Part shown: positions 11,220 through 24,994 of the stretch, in pieces
Layout: each line of letters starts with the position of its first letter
Numbering within the stretch: the first letter of the stretch is position 1
Source of the DNA: Vicia villosa
Lineage: Eukaryota; Streptophyta; Magnoliopsida; Fabales; Fabaceae
DNA: 64,000 nt
Reading direction: 5' to 3'
Assembly (NCBI RefSeq): GCF_029867415.1
Contig: NC_081180.1
Span: 24,824,808-24,888,807, forward strand
Translations under genes and position numbers: made by a program
Notes under the pieces: model-generated
The model's database searches: none
Seen by the model: the letters and a program-made list of their open reading frames with translations, nothing else
What the model was told of the DNA's origin: nothing

Positions 11220-12114
11220 GTAAAGGTAATCGTTAAACCCGTAAACCCTTATGCTATTTATAGTTGTGTATCTTAGCATCAGTTATCTCCTACCTATTAT
11301 ACTTTTGTTACTGCACTTGCATTTGTTTCTATTTCAAAAACTATCCAAGAAGCATTATCCTATTTAGGGTGGAGACAGGCAATACTTGACGAAATGTCAG
11401 CTTTAGAATCTAATCATACCTAGGAGCTTGTTACTCTCCCTCCTAGGAAATCTGTTGTTGGTTGTAGGTGGATATTCAATGTTAAGGTGTGTCCTGATGG
11501 ATAGGTAGATCGATTGAAAGCTTGCTTAGTGGCAAAGGGATATACTCAGGTCCCTAGTCAAGGTTATAGTGATTCCTTTTCTCCGGTTGCAAAGATGACA
11601 TTTGTTCGACTCTTTCTGGCCATCGAGGTCATGAAATAATAATCTTTATTTCAATTGGATATCAAGAATGCATTCTTGCATGGTGACTTGGAAGATGAGA
11701 TTTACATGGAGCAACCGCCCGAGTTTGTTGCTTAAGGGGAGTGTAATCGGGTATGTAAATTACACAAGTCTTTGTATGGCTTGAAACAATCACCTCGGGC
11801 ATGGTTTGGAATATTTAGTAAGGCGTTGAAACAATTTGGGATGACCCGTTGTGAATCATATCACTTCATTTTCACCAAATGCTCCTCTTCAAATAAATAT
11901 ATTTATTTAGAGGTTTATGTTGACGACATCGTCATTACTGGTGATGACTATAAGGGTATCAAGGCTTTAAAACAACGCTTATTTTAGAATTTTCAGACTA
12001 ACGACTTGGGTTCTCTTTGTTACTTATTGGGTATTGAGGTAGCTCAGTCAAAGTCAAGTATTGTTATCTCCCAAGGGAGTTATGCCCTTGATATTTTGGA
12101 AGAAACAAATCTTA
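11220..12114 (+). pseudogene. Copia reverse-transcriptase relic, 5' part
   Basis: Plus-strand frames contain W-Q-A-DEM-ALE, TWELVTLPP (with a stop replacing W), [67 protein letters not shown] and the catalytic YVDDIVITG. Several in-frame stops occur, so it is dead. It is cut at 12114 by the chromovirus; the coding phase resumes at 55904 in the same order, and skipping the insert plus one TSD reconnects the conserved frame. Confidence 0.92.
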
Positions 12115-14008
12115 TGTAACACCCCTTACTAACCCCGCGACAATTTTAAAACAATTATTCAGAGTACATGAAATAAGGGTGCCACAATTCATAATAAACA
12201 AACATCATTCAGTCATGTCATGCAGTCACTGAGGTAATCATCATAAATTAAAACGTTTCATGTTCACACAGCAGAAATTTATCAAAAACGGACTAAGTTT
12301 AACATCTTTAAAACTTATCCTTCAAAACATCAAAACATAACTAGAGTCATAATCATAAACTCTAAACAATCGCGTCCCCAGTGTTACAACTATCAGAGCA
12401 TGACACCTGACGCTACTAAAACACTGACTCATGAGCTAATCCTCACCGAGTCGAACAGCCGCTGTCCTCAATCTGAAAATGACAACATGTAAGGGTGAGT
12501 CTCATCATAATTAACAAATGTTATAAGGTTATAAAGTCATAACACATCACAGTTGTATCATTCACCCAATTGTTTCATAAACAGACATTCAAAACAATCA
12601 AACAACAATCAACACATCACCAACATTTACAACACTGGAATGCATCCAATCATGTTATAAATTATGCATATGTATGAACTGACACTATGCATGTGGTACC
12701 AACATCATCAAATGGGGATAACCCATGACCGATCCAACATCGTCCAAGATACGGCCCTGCCAGCACAGATTCCACACAATGGGAATCATGCCCTTCACTG
12801 ATCCAACACACCCTTATGGATACAGTATCATCAATGAACATGAATGAATGCAACATATACAACATACTTCTACTATCATCATCATCAATCATCAACATCA
12901 TCATCATCATTCAAGTATGTTCATATATATTAACATCATTCAATCACAATTCCATAATCATCATATACAAAACATACACGTATTTACATCAATCATCATA
13001 CTCAATATGAATAGCATACTTGTATTTTCATCATTCTAAAAACCGATCAATCATCATCATATAGATTATCCTACAAGGTTCGTTTAGCTCAAAACGGCGC
13101 ATCAAACGGACCAACGGTTAAAAAGTTATGCATCTTTGAACTTTTAAAAATATCTCAAAACACCAACAGCACGCGGCGCCATCACCAGTTCGCGGCGCGA
13201 ACTGAGCGTCCCAAAAATTCATTGGCTCTCTGCCAAGCTGTTCGCGGCGCTAACATCTACACGCGGCGCGAAACGAGAAAAAGTTACGCCTTCACGGCGC
13301 GAACACAGGTATGCGGCGCGACCTGAGCGTATCACAACTTCCTTGCATTCTGCCCACCTGTTCGCGGCGCCAACCCTGTGCACGCGGCGCAAACCGGCGA
13401 TTTCAGAAACCCCAACCTGCAGAAAACAGCATTCTATGCATTCCAAACACACCCAATTCATACCAGTACGAACCTAGAGAAATAGAATGCACAAACAACA
13501 CAAAATACGTCTCATAATACACCAATTACACATCAATTGAGACCATAACAACGCAGACATCATAGATTCAAACATAGAGATCAAACATCATACAATTGAC
13601 TCAATCCCTAAACCTATCATATGACTCAATCGACCCGAATTCCACATCTATTCAGTATTATCAACCCCTAACCCGATAATAGATGATAATCAGATAAGTC
13701 CCCCTTACCTTAGACAAATTTCTTGATTCTTGGTCTCTCCCTCTACCGTTCTCCTTCACGTTCCTCGTTCCTCAGACTTCTGTTCTTTCACGTTCTTTCT
13801 TTCTTCCCAATTCCAATTATTTTATGAAAATAATAATAATATTAGTAAAGGGCCTTCCTATATCACACCCCCCCCTTTTACTATTTCTCACATGGCCCAA
13901 ATGCCATAAACCATTATTTATTTATTATTTTCACAAAATCCTTAATAATTCTAATTATTAATTCAATATTCTTGATTAAATTAATATTAAAATTATACGG
14001 GCGTTACA
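12115..14008 (-). repeat. Chromovirus LTR 1 (3' LTR of copy 1)
   Basis: 1894 bp with TGT...ACA ends. It contains a CAT-rich simple stretch near 12840-12975, a CGCGGCGC motif cluster at 13172-13390, and a short C-tract followed by AT-rich sequence near the end. It shows only scattered substitutions against LTR 2. Confidence 0.93.
13172..13390. repeat. CGCGGCGC motif array inside chromovirus LTR
   Basis: Eight occurrences of CGCGGCGC or a one-step variant (13172, 13191, 13243, 13262, 13293 as CACGGCGC, 13312 as TGCGGCGC, 13363, 13383) lie within 220 bases of otherwise AT-rich LTR. They are arranged as two imperfect units of about 120 bp (offsets 13191 to 13312, 13243 to 13363, 13262 to 13383). 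The same array is in the other LTRs at about 19612-19830 and 55066-55287. Confidence 0.9.
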
Positions 14009-14021
14009 ACTCTCCCCCACT
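14009..14021 (-). other. Polypurine tract, chromovirus copy 1
   Basis: The minus strand reads AGTGGGGGAGAGT immediately before the 3' LTR, the plus-strand priming site of reverse transcription. The identical site of copy 2 is at 20449-20461. Confidence 0.85.
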
Positions 14022-14050
14022 AAAAGAGTTTTCTTCCTCGAAAACATACC

Positions 14051-17000
14051 TCAGGTAAAGAGCTCTGGATACGAATCCTTCATCTGGCTCTCTAGCTCCC
14101 AGGTAACATTTCCTTCAGTTTGTCCTCCCCAAGCTACTCTGACTAAAGCTATTTCCTTGCCCCGCAATTGCTTCAGTCTTCTATTTTCAATCCTCACAGG
14201 TAACGTTTCAACCGTTAAGTTGTCTTTCACCTGTACATCATCCACTTGGATCACTTGGGACGGATCCGAAATGTATTTCCTCAATTGAGACACATGAAAT
14301 ACATCATGCAAGTTGGCAAGCATTGGCGGTAACGCAATACGATATGCCACTTCTCCCACTCTTTCTGAAATTTGGAATGGTCCAATAAAACGCGGAGTCA
14401 ACTTCTTTGACTTCAAAGCTCGACCAATACCCGTCATAGGAGTAACCTTCATAAACACATGATCTCCCTCTTGAAACTCAAGTGTCTTCCTCCTCTTATC
14501 ATAATAACTCTTTTGACGACTCTGAGAAGCTTTCATCTTCTCCTGAATCATCTTAATCTTCTTCGTAGTCTGTTGTACAATTTCTGGTCCAATCACAGCA
14601 CTCTCACCAGCTTCGTACCAACACAATGGAGTTCTACATCTCCTACCATACAATGCCTCAAACGGAGCCATACCTATACTCGAATGAAAACTGTTGTTGT
14701 AGGTAAATTCAATCAAAGGCAGATAACTATCCCAAGCACCTCCTTTTTCTAATACACAAGCACGTAACAAATCTTCTAACGACTGAATTGTTCTCTCAGT
14801 CTGTCCATCCGTCTGCGGATGATAAGCGGAACTCAGTCTCAGCTTAGTACCCAAAGCCTTCCGCAAACCTTCCCAGAACTTAGACGTAAATCTCGGATCT
14901 CTGTCTGACACGATACTCGAAGGAATACCATGCAGACTGACTATCTTCTCAATGTACAATTGAGCCAGCTTTTCCATCGGATAATCCATTCTTACCGGTA
15001 TGAAATGTGAAGAATTCGTCAACCTGTCTACCACGACCCAGATAGCTTCACAATTCTTAACATTTCTTGGCAAACCTGAAACAAAATCCATCGATATGCT
15101 ATCCCATTTCCATTCAAGAATAAACATCGGTTGCATAAATCCAGATGGCTTCTGATGTTCAACCTTTGACTTCTGACAAGTCAAACAAGAATACACAAAC
15201 TCAACAATTTCTTTCTTCATTCCAGGCCACCAAAATAGCTTTCTCAAATCATGATACATCTTGGTAGCACCAGGATGAATACTTAATCCACTACGGTGTC
15301 CTTCTTCTAAAATATTTCTTCGGAGTTCAGCAACATCCGGAACACAAACTCTGTTCCCAAACCTCAGTATACCATTCTCGTCAACTCTGAATTCACCGCT
15401 CTTGCCTTGGTTAATCAAAGTCAACTTGTCGACTAATTCGACATCAGCCTTTTGGCCCTCTCTGATCTCTTCAAGAATACCACTGGTCAGCTTCAGCATT
15501 CCCAACTTAACACTAGTAGGAGTACCTTCACATACCAAACTCAAGTCTCTGAATTGTTCAATCAAATCCAATTCCTTCACCATTAGCATAGACATATGCA
15601 AAGTCTTCCTACTTAAAGCATCCGCAACTACGTTTGCCTTACCCGGATGGTAATTCAAACTAAAATCATAGTCTTTAAGGAATTCTAACCACCTTCTCTG
15701 CCTCATATTCAGTTCCTTCTGGTCAAAGAGATATTTCAGACTCTTATGATCACTGAACACTTCAAATCTCGACCCATACAAATAATGTCGCCACAACTTC
15801 AAGACAAAAACCACCGCTGCCAACTCCAAATCATGAGTCGGATAATTCCTTTCATGCACTTTGAGTTGTCTCGACGCGTACGCGACCACTTGTTGGTTCT
15901 GCATCAATACACCACCTAAACCCATCAGCGAAGCATCACAATAAACCACAAACGATTCTGTCAGATTCGGCAAAATCAAAATAGGAGCACTAGTCAACCT
16001 CTTCTTCAGCTCTTGGAATCCTTCCTCGCATTTTACATCCCAAATAAAAGCCTGACCCTTTCTGGTTAATTTAGTTAACGGCAATGCTAACTTTGAAAAT
16101 TCTTCAATGAACTTCCTGTAATAACCTGCAAGACCAAGAAAACTACGAATCTCTGACACCGATTTCGGAGCTTCCCACTGGGATACAGCCTCTATCTTAG
16201 TAGGATCGACAGCAATACCATTCTTTGAAATTACATGTCCAAGAAAACTGACCTCTTCTAACCAAAATTCACACTTCGACAGTTTGGCAAAAAGTTGCTT
16301 CTCTTTTAACAACTCCAACACAATTCTGAGATGCTCTGCATGTTCTTCCTCACTCTTAGAATATATTAGGATATCATCTATAAACACCACCACGAACTTA
16401 TCGAGATAAGGATGAAATATCCTATTCATATACTCCATAAATACACCAGGTGCGTTAGTAACTCCAAACGGCATTACCGAATACTCGTAATGTCCATACC
16501 TTGTCCTGAAAGCGGTCTTCTGAATATCATCGTCTTTCACACGAATCTGGTGATACCCAGACCTCAGATCAATCTTACTAAACACACATGCTCCAACCAA
16601 CTGATCCATCAAATCATCAATCCTCGGCAAGGGATACCGATTCTTGATAGTAACCTTGTTCAATTGTCTGTAATCCACACACAGCCTCATTGAACCCTCT
16701 TTCTTCTTCACTAGTAACACAGGTGCACCCCACGGAGAAACGCTAGGACGAATGAACTTCTTCTCAAGTAATTCTTCCAACTGCTTCTTCAGTTCGGTCA
16801 ACTCAGACGGTGACATACGATACGGTGCCATTGACACTGGACTAGTTCCCGGAATTAAATCAATAGAAAACTCCACTTCTCTTTCCGGTGGTAATTCATT
16901 CACTTCTTCCGGAAAAACTTCTGGGAATTCACACACCACAGGTAATTCGCTACTCGCCACTTTTTCTTTCACATTCATCAATGCGAACAACATAAACACT

Positions 17001-18418
17001 GTTGCACCATCCTTGATAGCTTCACCCACTTGTCTAGCCGTCATCTCCAGATCATCAGAATGAACTTCTTCAGGAAAGATTACTGTCTTCGAAAAACAGT
17101 TGATGTGAACACGGTTAAATTCTAACCAGTTCATCCCCAGGATTACATCGAGTTGTTTCAACGGAAGGCACACTAAGTCCATCCCGAATTCCCTACCAAA
17201 AATATCAACCGGACAATTCAAGCATGCGGACGAAGTAGTTACTGACCCCGACGCTGGAGTATCAATAACCATACTTCCATTTATTTCAGATATTTCCAAA
17301 TTCAACCTCTCAGCACAATCCAAAGAAATAAAAGAATGAGTTGCTCCAGTATCAATAATCGCAACTAAAGGTGTGCCATGAATAAAACACGTACCTTTAA
17401 TTAGTCTATCCTCCAGAGTGGTTTCCGATCCAGACAAAGCAAAGACCTTCCCTCCAGCTTGGTTCTTCTTCGGTTTAGGACACTGTGGGCTAATGTGACC
17501 CTCCTCACCACAATTGTAACAAGTCAAAATCTTCTTCTTACAATCAGCGGCAACATGACCCACTTCTTCACACTTGAAGCACTTCTTCTGATTCAGCTTG
17601 CACTCATTCCTACGGTGCCCGACCTCACCACAGTTATAGCACCTGACAAAAGCACTGGAGTCTCCCCCACTAGGCTTCTTCCAACCACCAGTCTTTGGAT
17701 TACCTCTACCATATGGCTTACCCTTATCCATAGGCTTCTTCCCTTTCCTGTCAACTAACTCGCGAGAGTGAGATGACTTCAACTTGAGATTATCTTCCTC
17801 GAAGATCATACTACAGTCCACCAAGTCTACAAATCTCTGGATTCTCTGATATCTGATACCCTGCTTAATCTCATCGCGGAGACCGTTCTCGAACTTGACG
17901 CATTTCGAGAATTCACTAGCTTCATCATTGTTGTAGTGGACGTAGTACTTTGCCAACTCAACGAACTTCGAAGCGTACTCTGGTACTGTCATACTACCTT
18001 GAACTAGTTCCAGAAATTCAATTTCCTTTCGACCCCTTACGTCTTCAGGAAAGTACCTCCTCAAAAACTCTCTCTTGAACACAGCCCAAGAAATAGCCAC
18101 ACCATCAGCTTCCAGTTCAGTCCTGGTAGTCAGCCACCAGTCGTCAGCCTCTTCAGACAACATGTGAGTACCATACCTCACCTTCAGATCCTCAGCACAA
18201 TCGATGACTCTGAAGTTTCTCTCGATCTCCTTAAGCCACTTCTGAGCACCTTCAGGGTCATGCGTGCCCTTGAACAATGGAGGATTATTCCTCTGAAAAC
18301 TGTTCAGCTGCCTGTCAGCACCGATCGCAGCTCCATTGGCATTTCCTCCCAGCACACCAGCAATCATGCCCAGAGCCTCAGCGATAGCATCATCGTTTCT
18401 TCCTCCTCTTCCAACCAT
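14051..18418 (-). CDS. Ty3/gypsy chromovirus Gag-Pol polyprotein, copy 1
   Basis: One uninterrupted 1455-codon frame. Gag occupies roughly residues 1-250. Three CCHC zinc knuckles follow at about 260-273, 280-293 and 300-313, an aspartic protease with DTGATHSF at 356, and reverse transcriptase with VDYRQLNKV at 581, [10 protein letters not shown] at 649 and FIDDILIYS at 679. RNase H has VYCDAS at 825 and DHK at 890. Integrase has an HHCC finger (about 1041-1081) and catalytic D1111, D1172 and E1208. The chromodomain-like tail (1413-1455) contains [13 protein letters not shown] and ends WELESQ...YPELFT. The protein acts in virus-like particles and in integration. All catalytic motifs look intact; one change at a usually conserved position is N in DRLTNSSHF where copy 2 has K. 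Confidence 0.96.
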   Translation of the reverse strand: MVGRGGRNDDAIAEALGMIAGVLGGNANGAAIGADRQLNSFQRNNPPLFKGTHDPEGAQKWLKEIERNFRVIDCAEDLKVRYGTHMLSEEADDWWLTTRTELEADGVAISWAVFKREFLRRYFPEDVRGRKEIEFLELVQGSMTVPEYASKFVELAKYYVHYNNDEASEFSKCVKFENGLRDEIKQGIRYQRIQRFVDLVDCSMIFEEDNLKLKSSHSRELVDRKGKKPMDKGKPYGRGNPKTGGWKKPSGGDSSAFVRCYNCGEVGHRRNECKLNQKKCFKCEEVGHVAADCKKKILTCYNCGEEGHISPQCPKPKKNQAGGKVFALSGSETTLEDRLIKGTCFIHGTPLVAIIDTGATHSFISLDCAERLNLEISEINGSMVIDTPASGSVTTSSACLNCPVDIFGREFGMDLVCLPLKQLDVILGMNWLEFNRVHINCFSKTVIFPEEVHSDDLEMTARQVGEAIKDGATVFMLFALMNVKEKVASSELPVVCEFPEVFPEEVNELPPEREVEFSIDLIPGTSPVSMAPYRMSPSELTELKKQLEELLEKKFIRPSVSPWGAPVLLVKKKEGSMRLCVDYRQLNKVTIKNRYPLPRIDDLMDQLVGACVFSKIDLRSGYHQIRVKDDDIQKTAFRTRYGHYEYSVMPFGVTNAPGVFMEYMNRIFHPYLDKFVVVFIDDILIYSKSEEEHAEHLRIVLELLKEKQLFAKLSKCEFWLEEVSFLGHVISKNGIAVDPTKIEAVSQWEAPKSVSEIRSFLGLAGYYRKFIEEFSKLALPLTKLTRKGQAFIWDVKCEEGFQELKKRLTSAPILILPNLTESFVVYCDASLMGLGGVLMQNQQVVAYASRQLKVHERNYPTHDLELAAVVFVLKLWRHYLYGSRFEVFSDHKSLKYLFDQKELNMRQRRWLEFLKDYDFSLNYHPGKANVVADALSRKTLHMSMLMVKELDLIEQFRDLSLVCEGTPTSVKLGMLKLTSGILEEIREGQKADVELVDKLTLINQGKSGEFRVDENGILRFGNRVCVPDVAELRRNILEEGHRSGLSIHPGATKMYHDLRKLFWWPGMKKEIVEFVYSCLTCQKSKVEHQKPSGFMQPMFILEWKWDSISMDFVSGLPRNVKNCEAIWVVVDRLTNSSHFIPVRMDYPMEKLAQLYIEKIVSLHGIPSSIVSDRDPRFTSKFWEGLRKALGTKLRLSSAYHPQTDGQTERTIQSLEDLLRACVLEKGGAWDSYLPLIEFTYNNSFHSSIGMAPFEALYGRRCRTPLCWYEAGESAVIGPEIVQQTTKKIKMIQEKMKASQSRQKSYYDKRRKTLEFQEGDHVFMKVTPMTGIGRALKSKKLTPRFIGPFQISERVGEVAYRIALPPMLANLHDVFHVSQLRKYISDPSQVIQVDDVQVKDNLTVETLPVRIENRRLKQLRGKEIALVRVAWGGQTEGNVTWELESQMKDSYPELFT

Positions 18419-18537
18419 TGTTCTGCTTAAATCACAACCAATTTAATCAGAACAGAAGTATCGACAGTTAACTCTTACTAGTCGCATACACAGGAAAGCA
18501 AAACTGACACTTAGACTCTAGTCATAACGACCGACTA

Positions 18538-18550
18538 TGCTCTGATACCA
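18538..18550 (-). other. Primer-binding site, chromovirus copy 1
   Basis: The minus strand reads TGGTATCAGAGCA four bases after the LTR end, complementary to the 3' end of plant initiator-Met tRNA. Confidence 0.92.
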
Positions 18551-18554
18551 CTAT

Positions 18555-20448
18555 TGTAACACCCCTTACTAACCCCGCGGCAATTTTAAAACAATTATTC
18601 AGAGTACATGAAATAAGGGTGCCACAATTCATAATAAACAAACATCATTCAGTCATGTCATGCATTCACTGAGGTAATCATCATAAATTAAAACGTTTCA
18701 TGTTCACACAGCGAAAATTTATCAAAAACGGACTAAGTTTAACATCTTTAAAACTTATCCTTCAAAACATCAAAACATAACTAGAGTCATAATCATAAAC
18801 TCTAAACAATCGCGTCCCCAGTGTTACAACTATCAGAGCATGACACCTGACGCTACTAAAACACTGACTCATGAGCTAATCCTCACCGAGTCGAACAGCC
18901 GCTGTCCTCAATCTGAAAATGACAACATGTAAGGGTGAGTCTCATCATAATTAACAAATGTTATAAGGTTATAAAGTCATAACACATCACAGTTGTATCA
19001 TTCACCCAATTGTTTCATAAACAGACATTCAAAACAATCAAACAACAATCAACACATCACCAATATTTACAACACTGGAATGCATCCAATCATGTTATAA
19101 ATTATGCATATGTATGAACTGACACTATGCATGTGGTACCAACATCATCAAATGGGGATAACCCATGACCGATCCAACATCGTCCAAGATACGGCCCTGC
19201 CAGCACAGATTCCACACAATGGGAATCATGCCCTTCACTGATCCAACACACCCTTATGGATACAGTATCATCAATGAACATGAATGAATGCAACATATAC
19301 AACATACTTCTACTATCATCATCATCAATCATCAACATCATCATCATCATTCAAGTATGTTCATATATATTAACATCATTCAATCACAATTCCATAATCA
19401 TCATATACAAAACATACACGTATTTAAATCAATCATCATACTCAATAAGAATAGCATACATGTATTTTCATCATTCTAAAAACCGATCAATCATCATCAT
19501 ATAGATTATCCTACAAGGTTCGTTTAGCTCAAAACGGCGCATCAAACGGACCAACGGTTAAAAAGTTATGCATCTTTGAACTTTTAAAAATATCTCAAAA
19601 CACCAACAGCACGCGGCGCCATCACCAGTTCGCGGCGCGAACTGAGCGTCCCAAAAATTCATTGGCTCTCTGCCAAGCTGTTCGCGGCGCTAACATCTAC
19701 ACGCGGCACGAAACGAGAAAAAGTTACGCCTTCACGGCGCGAACACAGGTATGCGGCGCGACCTGAGCGTATCATAACTTCCTTGCATTCTGCCCACCTG
19801 TTCGCGGCGCCAACCCTGTGCACGCGGCGCCAACCGGCGATTTCAGAAACCCCAACCTGCAGAAAACAGCATTCTATGCATTCCAAACACACCCAACTCA
19901 TACCAGTACGAACCTAGAGAAATAGAATGCACAAACAACACAAAATACGTCTCATAATACACCAATTACACATCAATTGAGACCATAACAACGCAGACAT
20001 CATAGATTCAAACATAGAGATCAAACATCATACAATTGACTCAATCCCTAAACCTATCATATGACTCAATCGACCCGAATTCCACATCTATTCAGTATTA
20101 TCAACCCCTAACCCGATAATAGATGATAATCAGATAATTCCCCCCTTACCTTAGACAAATTTCTTGATTCTTGGTCTCTCCCTCTACCGTTCTCCTTCAC
20201 GTTCCTCGTTCCTCAGACTTCTGTTCTTTCACGTTCTTTCTTTCTTCCCAATTCCAATTATTTTATGAAAATAATAATAATATTAGTAAAGGGCCTTCCT
20301 ATATCACACCCCCCCTTTTACTATTTCTCACATGGCCCAAATGCCATAAACCATTATTTATTTATTATTTTCACAAAATCCTTAATAATTCTAATTATTA
20401 ATTCAATATTCTTGATTAAATTAATATTAAAATTATACGGGCGTTACA
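18555..20448 (-). repeat. Chromovirus LTR 2 (shared central LTR)
   Basis: 1894 bp. It serves as 5' LTR of copy 1 and 3' LTR of copy 2. It differs from LTR 1 at scattered sites, for example cgg for cga near the start, and gcggcacg for gcggcgcg at about 19703. Confidence 0.93.
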
Positions 20449-20490
20449 ACTCTCCCCCACTAAAAGAGTTTTCGTCCTCGAAAACATACC

Positions 20491-23400
20491 TCAGGTAAAG
20501 AGCTCTGGATACGAATCCTTCATCTGGCTCTCTAGCTCCCAGGTAACATTTCCTTCAGTTTGTCCTCCCCAAGCTACTCTGACTAAAGCTATTTCCTTGC
20601 CCCGCAATTGCTTCAGTCTTCTATTTTCAATCCTCACAGGTAACGTTTCAACCGTTAAGTTGTCTTTCACCTGTACATCATCCACTTGGATCACTTGGGA
20701 CGGATCCGAAATGTATTTCCTCAATTGAGACACATGAAATACATCATGCAAGTTGGCAAGCATTGGCGGTAACGCAATACGATATGCCACTTCTCCCACT
20801 CTTTCTGAAATTTGGAATGGTCCAATAAAACGCGGAGTCAACTTCTTTGACTTCAAAGCTCGACCAATACCCGTCATAGGAGTAACCTTCATAAACACAT
20901 GATCTCCCTCTTGAAACTCAAGTGTCTTCCTCCTCTTATCATAATAACTCTTTTGACGACTCTGAGAAGCTTTCATCTTCTCCTGAATCATCTTAATCTT
21001 CTTCGTAGTCTGTTGTACAATTTCTGGTCCAATCACAGCACTCTCACCAGCTTCGTACCAACACAATGGAGTTCTACATCTCCTACCATACAATGCCTCA
21101 AACGGAGCCATACCTATACTCGAATGAAAACTGTTGTTGTAGGTAAATTCAATCAAAGGCAGATAACTATCCCAAGCACCTCCTTTTTCTAATACACAAG
21201 CACGTAACAAATCTTCTAACGACTGAATTGTTCTCTCAGTCTGTCCATCCGTCTGCGGATGATAAGCGGAACTCAGTCTCAGCTTAGTACCCAAAGCCTT
21301 CCGCAAACCTTCCCAGAACTTAGACGTAAATCTCGGATCTCTGTCTGACACGATACTCGAAGGAATACCATGCAGACTGACTATCTTCTCAATGTACAAT
21401 TGAGCCAGCTTTTCCATCGGATAATCCATTCTTACCGGTATGAAATGTGAAGACTTCGTCAACCTGTCTACCACGACCCAGATAGCTTCACAATTCTTAA
21501 CAGTTCTCGGCAAACCTGAAACAAAATCCATCGATATGCTATCCCATTTCCATTCAAGAATAAACATCGGTTGCATAAATCCAGATGGCTTCTGATGTTC
21601 AACCTTTGACTTCTGACAAGTCAAACAAGAATACACAAACTCAACAATTTCTTTCTTCATTCCAGGCCACCAAAATAGCTTTCTCAAATCATGATACATC
21701 TTGGTAGCACCAGGATGAATACTTAATCCACTACGGTGTCCTTCTTCTAAAATATTTCTTCGGAGTTCAGCAACATCCGGAACACAAACTCTGTTCCCAA
21801 ACCTCAGTATACCATTCTCGTCAACTCTGAATTCACCGCTCTTGCCTTGGTTAATCAAAGTCAACTTGTCGACTAATTCGACATCAGCCTTTTGGCCCTC
21901 TCTGATCTCTTCAAGAATACCACTGGTCAGCTTCAGCATTCCCAACTTAACACTAGTAGGAGTACCTTCACATACCAAACTCAAGTCTCTGAATTGTTCA
22001 ATCAAATCCAATTCCTTCACCATTAGCATAGACATATGCAAAGTCTTCCTACTTAAAGCATCCGCAACTACGTTTGCCTTACCCGGATGGTAATTCAAAC
22101 TAAAATCATAGTCTTTAAGGAATTCTAACCACCTTCTCTGCCTCATATTCAGTTCCTTCTGGTCAAAGAGATATTTCAGACTCTTATGATCACTGAACAC
22201 TTCAAATCTCGACCCATACAAATAATGTCGCCACAACTTCAAGACAAAAACCACCGCTGCCAACTCCAAATCATGAGTCGGATAATTCCTTTCATGCACT
22301 TTGAGTTGTCTCGACGCGTACGCGACCACTTGTTGGTTCTGCATCAATACACCACCTAAACCCATCAGCGAAGCATCACAATAAACCACAAACGATTCTG
22401 TCGGATTCGGCAAAATCAAAATAGGAGCATTAGTCAACCTCTTCTTCAGCTCTTGGAATCCTTCCTCGCATTTTACATCCCAAATAAAAGCCTGACCCTT
22501 TCTGGTTAATTTAGTTAACGGCAATGCTAACTTTGAAAATTCTTCAATGAACTTCCTGTAATAACCTGCAAGACCAAGAAAACTACGAATCTCTGACACC
22601 GATTTCGGAGCTTCCCACTGGGATACAGCCTCTATCTTAGTAGGATCGACAGCAATACCATTCTTTGAAATTACATGTCCAAGAAAACTGACCTCTTCTA
22701 ACCAAAATTCACACTTCGACAGTTTGGCAAAAAGTTGCTTCTCTTTTAACAACTCCAACACAATTCTGAGATGTTCTGCACGTTCTTCCTCACTCTTAGA
22801 ATATATTAGGATATCATCTATAAACACCACCACGAACTTATCGAGATAAGGATGAAATATCCTATTCATATACTCCATAAATACACCAGGTGCGTTAGTA
22901 ACTCCAAACGACATTACCGAATACTCGTAATGTCCATACCTTGTCCTGAAAGCGGTCTTCTGAATATCATCGTCTTTCACACGAATCTGGTGATACCCAG
23001 ACCTCAGATCAATCTTACTAAACACACATGCTCCAACCAACTGATCCATCAAATCATCAATCCTCGGCAAGGGATACCGATTCTTAATAGTAACCTTGTT
23101 CAATTGTCTGTAATCCACACACAGCCTCATTGAACCCTCTTTCTTCTTCACTAGTAACACAGGTGCACCCCACGGAGAAACGCTAGGACGAATGAACTTC
23201 TTCTCAAGTAATTCTTCCAACTGCTTCTTCAGTTCGGTCAACTCAGACGGTGACATACGATACGGTGCCATTGACACTGGACTAGTTCCCGGAATTAAAT
23301 CAATAGAAAACTCCACTTCTCTTTCCGGTGGTAATTCATTCACTTCTTCCGGAAAAACTTCTGGGAATTCACACACCATAGGTAATTCGCTACTCGCCAC

Positions 23401-24858
23401 TTTTTCTTTCACATTCATCAATGCGAACAACATAAACACTGTTGCACCATCCTTGATAGCTTCACCCACTTGTCTAGCCGTCATCTCCAGATCATCAGAA
23501 TGAACTTCTTCAGGAAAGATTACTGTCTTCGAAAAACAGTTGATGTGAACACGGTTAAATTCTAACCAGTTCATCCCCAGGATTACATCGAGTTGTTTCA
23601 ACGGAAGGCACACTAAGTCCATCTCGAATTCCCTACCAAAAATATCAACCGGACAATTCAAGCATGCGGACGAAGTAGTTACTGACCCCGACGCTGGAGT
23701 ATCAATAACCATACTTCCATTTATTTCAGATATTTCCAAATTCAACCTCTCAGCACAATCCAAAGAAATAAAAGAATGAGTTGCTCCAGTATCAATAATC
23801 GCAACTAAAGGTGTGCCATGTATAAAACACGTACCTTTAATTAGTCTATCCTCCGGAGTGGTTTCCGATCCAGACAAAGCAAAGACCTTCCCTCCAGCTT
23901 GGTTCTTCTTCGGTTTAGGACACTGTGGGCTAATGTGACCCTCCTCACCACAATTGTAACAAGTCACAATCTTCTTCTTACAATCAACGGCAACATGACC
24001 CACTTCTTCACACTTGAAGCACTTCTTCTGATTCAGCTTGCACTCATTCCTACGGTGCCCGACCTCACCACAGTTATAGCACCTGACAAAAGCACTGGAG
24101 TCTCCCCCACTAGGCTTCTTCCAACCACCAGTCTTTGGATTACCTCTACCATATGGCTTACCCTTATCCATAGGCTTCTTCCCTTTCCTGTCAACTAACT
24201 CGCGAGAGTGAGATGACTTCAGCTTGAGATTATCTTCCTCGAAGATCCTACTACAGTCCACCAAGTCTACAAATCTCTGGATTCTCTGATATCTAATACC
24301 CTGCTTAATCTCATCGCGGAGACCGTTCTCGAACTTGACGCATTTCGAGAATTCACTAGCTTCATCATTGTTGTAGTGGACGTAGTACTTTGCCAACTCA
24401 ACGAACTTCGAAGCGTACTCTGGTACTGTCATACTACCTTGAACTAGTTCCAGAAATTCAATTTCCTTTCGACCCCTTACGTCTTCAGGAAAGTACCTCC
24501 TCAAAAACTCTCTCTTGAACACAGCCCAAGAAATAGCCACACCATCAGCTTCCAGTTCAGTCCTGGTAGTCAGCCACCAGTCGTCAGCCTCTTCAGACAA
24601 CATGTGAGTACCATACCTCACCTTCAGATCCTCAGCACAATCGATGACTCTGAAGATTCTCTCGATCTTCTTAAGCCACTTCTGAGCACCTTCAGGGTCA
24701 TGCGTGCCCTTGAACAATGGAGGATTATTCCTCTGAAAATTGTTCAGCTGCCTGTCAGCACCGATCGCAGCTCCATTGGCATTTCCTCCCAGCACACCAG
24801 CAATCATGCCCAGAGCCTCAGCGATAGCATCATCGTTTCTTCCTCCTCTTCCTGCCAT
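20491..24858 (-). CDS. Ty3/gypsy chromovirus Gag-Pol polyprotein, copy 2
   Basis: A second uninterrupted 1455-codon frame of the same length as copy 1, with the same domain order (Gag, three CCHC knuckles, protease [10 protein letters not shown], RNase H, integrase D-D-E, chromodomain-like tail). It differs from copy 1 at only about two dozen residues by eye. One substitution hits a strongly conserved RT motif: SFGVTNAPG replaces PFGVTNAPG at residue 650, which may impair the enzyme. FIDDILIYS and the integrase triad are intact. Copy 2 retains DRLTKSSHF, so each copy carries a different change at a conserved site. Confidence 0.96.
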   Translation of the reverse strand: MAGRGGRNDDAIAEALGMIAGVLGGNANGAAIGADRQLNNFQRNNPPLFKGTHDPEGAQKWLKKIERIFRVIDCAEDLKVRYGTHMLSEEADDWWLTTRTELEADGVAISWAVFKREFLRRYFPEDVRGRKEIEFLELVQGSMTVPEYASKFVELAKYYVHYNNDEASEFSKCVKFENGLRDEIKQGIRYQRIQRFVDLVDCSRIFEEDNLKLKSSHSRELVDRKGKKPMDKGKPYGRGNPKTGGWKKPSGGDSSAFVRCYNCGEVGHRRNECKLNQKKCFKCEEVGHVAVDCKKKIVTCYNCGEEGHISPQCPKPKKNQAGGKVFALSGSETTPEDRLIKGTCFIHGTPLVAIIDTGATHSFISLDCAERLNLEISEINGSMVIDTPASGSVTTSSACLNCPVDIFGREFEMDLVCLPLKQLDVILGMNWLEFNRVHINCFSKTVIFPEEVHSDDLEMTARQVGEAIKDGATVFMLFALMNVKEKVASSELPMVCEFPEVFPEEVNELPPEREVEFSIDLIPGTSPVSMAPYRMSPSELTELKKQLEELLEKKFIRPSVSPWGAPVLLVKKKEGSMRLCVDYRQLNKVTIKNRYPLPRIDDLMDQLVGACVFSKIDLRSGYHQIRVKDDDIQKTAFRTRYGHYEYSVMSFGVTNAPGVFMEYMNRIFHPYLDKFVVVFIDDILIYSKSEEERAEHLRIVLELLKEKQLFAKLSKCEFWLEEVSFLGHVISKNGIAVDPTKIEAVSQWEAPKSVSEIRSFLGLAGYYRKFIEEFSKLALPLTKLTRKGQAFIWDVKCEEGFQELKKRLTNAPILILPNPTESFVVYCDASLMGLGGVLMQNQQVVAYASRQLKVHERNYPTHDLELAAVVFVLKLWRHYLYGSRFEVFSDHKSLKYLFDQKELNMRQRRWLEFLKDYDFSLNYHPGKANVVADALSRKTLHMSMLMVKELDLIEQFRDLSLVCEGTPTSVKLGMLKLTSGILEEIREGQKADVELVDKLTLINQGKSGEFRVDENGILRFGNRVCVPDVAELRRNILEEGHRSGLSIHPGATKMYHDLRKLFWWPGMKKEIVEFVYSCLTCQKSKVEHQKPSGFMQPMFILEWKWDSISMDFVSGLPRTVKNCEAIWVVVDRLTKSSHFIPVRMDYPMEKLAQLYIEKIVSLHGIPSSIVSDRDPRFTSKFWEGLRKALGTKLRLSSAYHPQTDGQTERTIQSLEDLLRACVLEKGGAWDSYLPLIEFTYNNSFHSSIGMAPFEALYGRRCRTPLCWYEAGESAVIGPEIVQQTTKKIKMIQEKMKASQSRQKSYYDKRRKTLEFQEGDHVFMKVTPMTGIGRALKSKKLTPRFIGPFQISERVGEVAYRIALPPMLANLHDVFHVSQLRKYISDPSQVIQVDDVQVKDNLTVETLPVRIENRRLKQLRGKEIALVRVAWGGQTEGNVTWELESQMKDSYPELFT

Positions 24859-24977
24859 TGTTCTGCTTAAATCACAACCAATTTAATCATAACAGAAGTA
24901 TCGACAGTTAACTCTTACTAGTCGCATACACAGGAAAGCAAAACTGACACTAAGACTCTAGTCATAACGACCGACTA

Positions 24978-24990
24978 TGCTCTGATACCA
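24978..24990 (-). other. Primer-binding site, chromovirus copy 2
   Basis: Minus strand TGGTATCAGAGCA, identical to the site of copy 1, four bases after LTR 3. Confidence 0.92.
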
Positions 24991-24994
24991 CTAT

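Noticed and set aside
12662..13039. Small frames rich in Met, Ile and His in the chromovirus LTR
   Set aside because: They are translations of a CAT/ATC simple repeat and recur identically in each LTR; no start context or domain.
14459..18430. Plus-strand frames of 83-103 codons inside the polyproteins
   Set aside because: Antisense shadows of the 1455-codon Gag-Pol frames; repeated at the same offset in copy 2.
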